Assembly: GCA_905178155.1 (NCBI GenBank)
Contig: CAJINV010000018.1
Location: 1,247,562-1,274,360, forward strand
Source: Amoebophrya sp. A120
Lineage: Eukaryota; Sar; Dinophyceae; Syndiniales; Amoebophryaceae
Reading direction: 5' to 3'
DNA: 26,799 nt
Part shown: in pieces, positions 24,679 through 26,799 of the stretch
How positions within the stretch are numbered: position 1 is the first letter of the stretch
Layout: each line of letters starts with the position of its first letter
The notes under the pieces: model-generated
Database searches by the model: none
What the model was told of the DNA's origin: nothing
Seen by the model: only the letters and a program-made list of their open reading frames with translations
Translations under genes and position numbers: made by a program

Positions 24679-26620
24679 ATGGACGATTTGGGCGCAGAGC
24701 AGCACAGCGACAAGCCGTATGACGAGGCAATCGAGGTGTCCGGCGACGACGCCAGCACGCCAACGTCATCGCCACGACAAAAACCACTCTACGATGTGCC
24801 GTCGCACGCATCACCCAGTCCGAAGGGGAAGCCGGAGGTAAAAAAGAGGGATGCTGCGTACTTGACAACCTGGATTTTGGATCGACTTCTATGCGGTGCA
24901 GCAGCATGTGTGAATTAAGGCATGGCAGGAATGTTTGAACTTAACAAAAAAAAATACTTTTTATCCCCTCACAGCCCCTCGAAACCGCCGTCAAGGCGTC
25001 ATCCCCGGGAACGAAATCAACACCGAAATCGAGCCCTGGGAAGTCAAGTCCCGGGAAGTCAGCAAGTCCGAAACCGGCAAAGAGTCCCGGGAAGGTATGT
25101 ATTGGGACGTTTGCATGACAAGTTTTTTGTGTGAAAATTTTTGTTTCTCATGCTGATTTGCCCACTGCGATTGCTTTTGTCATGCCATTCTGGATAATGA
25201 AACAGGAATCTTCTTCTTCCGATGCCACTAGTACGAGTTCTAGCGATGACGACGAAGGAATGATTATCCTGAGTAAAAACGTACCCACACCATAGTTGTC
25301 ATGCAAATCTGCATGCTGAGAATGTTTCTCATGCGGAGCCCCATGAGAAGCATTTTCTAGTCGTGTTTTGCAATTTGTCATGCTCCAATCAGCATGATAT
25401 GCTAGATCTGTGATGCTGCTGAGCTAGCTCAAACAGCACTACACTACGAATCCAAATTTGTCATGCAAAACAGCCAAAACTTGTGGATTTGTCTAGCCGA
25501 TTCCCCATCTTGACTATGGTGTGGGTACGTTTTTACTCAGGATAATGATAGCCGGGCAGTATAACCCCGCAGACTACGCAAATTTGAAGGTAAGGATTAC
25601 GATTAACTCCATCTTTGTCAGTACGCATGACATGTTTTTGTTTCTCATGCAGCACTCCTTACTCGTTCTCACCTCAGAGAAGATGAAAAAAGAACAACAA
25701 AAACAGGTCTCCCCCGAAGTCTCCGAGCTGTTTCAGTACATCACGAGGTATAAGCCCCACGCCATAGAATTAGATACGAAACTGAAAGCCTTCATACCCG
25801 ACTTCATACCGGCGATAGGCGAAGTGGACGCGATGATAAAAATTCCGCGCCCCGACAACAAGCCGGACGGGCTCGGGCTCACGCGGGTGGACGAGCCGTG
25901 CTTGAACCCCGCGGACCCGGCGGTTTTGGAGCTGCAACTGCGGTCCATATCGAAACACCAGAACCTAACCCCGATAGAAGTCCGGAGTGTCCGAACCGAC
26001 GCCGAGATAAAACAGTGGGTGAACAGAATAGGAGACCTGCACCGGATATGCATTACAAATATGTCTGGCTCTGGAAGATTGCCAGATTTGTCATGCTTGT
26101 CTGACATGACTCGGACCTCTGTCATGCGTAGGTGCAAAAAGATCGTTTTGTCTGTCAGGCAAAAGCGCAGTCTGCGATGCGGACTACGCTACACATAGCA
26201 CCTCAAAAACTTGTCATGCTTGGCCACGTATGACAGAGCGCCCAGTATTCCCTGGTTTGCATCACAAGTGTCCAGACCCAGACATATTTGCATTTGATAT
26301 CGGAGCAAGCCGGCGACGGCGGTAGTAACTTCGTCACAACATGAAGGAAGATGCATCAGGCGATAGATCTGAGGGTTTTTCGTTTCTGAATTTTTGTGAT
26401 GCGCAAAACAGGATACTCATACTTTACCTTCTCATAACATCAACCACAGGTGCAATACAGCAAGAAGATGCCGGATATAGAGACGCTGATGCAGGTGTGG
26501 CCTGCAGAAATGGAAAGTTATCTGGAGCAGAACTTACCATCATTGCAACTGGCAGCGTTGGACCACAAATCGCTGAGCTTGAAGGACTACATCAAGGTAC
26601 TGGAGGAACGATTGCGATAA
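24679..26620 (+). CDS. IFT46: Intraflagellar transport protein IFT46 (IFT-B subunit)
   Basis: Exons: 24679-24837, 24975-25094, 25206-25264, 25550-25589, 25707-26046, 26305-26321, 26450-26620; 301 codons in frame. The conserved IFT46 core runs from about residue 113 to the end: GQYNPADYANLKVSPEVSEL, FQYITRYKPHAIELDTKLKA, FIPDFIPAIGEVDAMIKIPR, LHRSKPATAVQYSKKMPDIE, then TLMQVWPAEMESYLEQNLPS. IFT46 is a core IFT-B subunit needed for anterograde cargo (outer dynein arm) transport in cilia, so the organism builds flagella. The N-terminal ~110 residues are species-specific: acidic, then Ser-Pro-Gly-Lys repeats, then a Ser/Asp-rich stretch. Two introns (25265 and 26047) are introners; 24838-24974, 25095-25205, 25590-25706 and 26322-26449 are GT-AG. 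Exon 6 is only 17 bases long. Confidence 0.95.
25265..25544. mobile_element. Introner, family C, in IFT46 gene
   Basis: Nearly perfect inverted ends: TATCCTGAGTAAAAACGTAC then CCACACCATAG on the left; CTATGGTGTGG then GTACGTTTTTACTCAGGATA on the right. Perfect duplication ATGAT at 25260-25264 and 25545-25549. Removal reads EGMIAGQYNPADY. No GT-AG option. Best preserved ends in the window, so probably the youngest copy. Confidence 0.95.
26047..26299. mobile_element. Introner, family A, in IFT46 gene
   Basis: Left TATGCATTACAAATATGTCT then GGCTCTGGAA; right TGTCCAGACCC then AGACATATTTGCATTTGATA. Duplication CCGGA (26042-26046) against TCGGA (26300-26304), one mismatch. Removal reads GDLHRSKPATA, matching IFT46. 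Interior resembles the copy at 13125. Confidence 0.92.
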
Positions 26621-26696
26621 CATGTTTAAGAAGTAAGTACATGATTTTTATTGACGAACATGTTTAATGATCTGGTAACCAAATGCGTGCGCGCGC

Positions 26697-26747
26697 GCGC
26701 GCAGAGCGCGCGCCGGCCCACGAAGCCGGCGCGCGCGCTCTGCGCGC
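26697..26747. repeat. Strong GC-rich inverted repeat downstream of IFT46
   Basis: Left arm gcgcgcagagcgcgcgccggc (26697-26717, ending in gccggc), loop ccacgaa, right arm gccggcgcgcgcgctctgcg continuing cgc to 26747. Arms match except for one extra GC step. It sits about 80 bases after the IFT46 stop, next to a (GC)n run, and could fold into a very stable hairpin. Confidence 0.75.
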
Positions 26748-26799
26748 TTGCGATATTGCTTAGCAAACGCAGCGCGAAGGCAGTTGCCGTTACCATATA

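Noticed and set aside
8890-26299. CRISPR array as an explanation of the recurring short words
   Set aside because: Words are irregularly spaced, occur in both orientations within inverted-repeat elements inside eukaryotic genes, and no cas genes are present.

Overview
The window looks like nuclear DNA of a dinoflagellate-type alveolate. A parasitic syndinian such as Amoebophrya is my best guess, because that group is known for transposon-like introns with non-canonical splice sites; no taxonomic search was possible. All supported genes lie on the + strand, as in unidirectional alveolate gene arrays.

Layout. 1-6454: the 3' part of a Ty1/copia LTR retrotransposon: the C-terminus of a gag with a CCCH zinc knuckle, an in-frame UGA in a leaky context, a 5-kb pol ORF (protease, integrase, reverse transcriptase, RNase H), a 1-kb non-coding tail and a polypurine tract. 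6455-8631: probable 3' LTR, then a very GC-rich island with no recognised gene. 8632-11107: a multi-pass membrane protein with a C2 domain. 11506-15867: a mitochondrial ABC half-transporter of the ATM1/ABCB7 type. 16655-19827: a cysteine-rich, SET-like protein with a basic tail. 21129-23161: a CAMK-type protein kinase with a DFD motif in place of DFG. 24679-26620: IFT46, an intraflagellar transport B subunit. The five host genes are unrelated in function.

The striking feature is the introns. I count 20 elements of 136-311 bp inside the five host genes. Each has terminal inverted repeats starting TATC/TATG or a close variant and ending GATA/CATA or a close variant, and each is flanked by a 5-bp target-site duplication (12 perfect, 6 with one mismatch, 2 with two). 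Removing the element plus one copy of the duplication restores an open, conserved reading frame every time. I checked all exon joins by hand: ATM1-like 896 codons, SET-like 382, kinase 338, IFT46 301, all closing in frame. Most of these introns cannot be spliced with GT-AG at the positions that restore the protein. They fall into at least five inverted-repeat families (A, B, C, D, F) that share the same end bases and the same internal words. No such element was found in the retrotransposon or between genes. Conventional GT-AG introns are interspersed, and at least one carries an introner relic.
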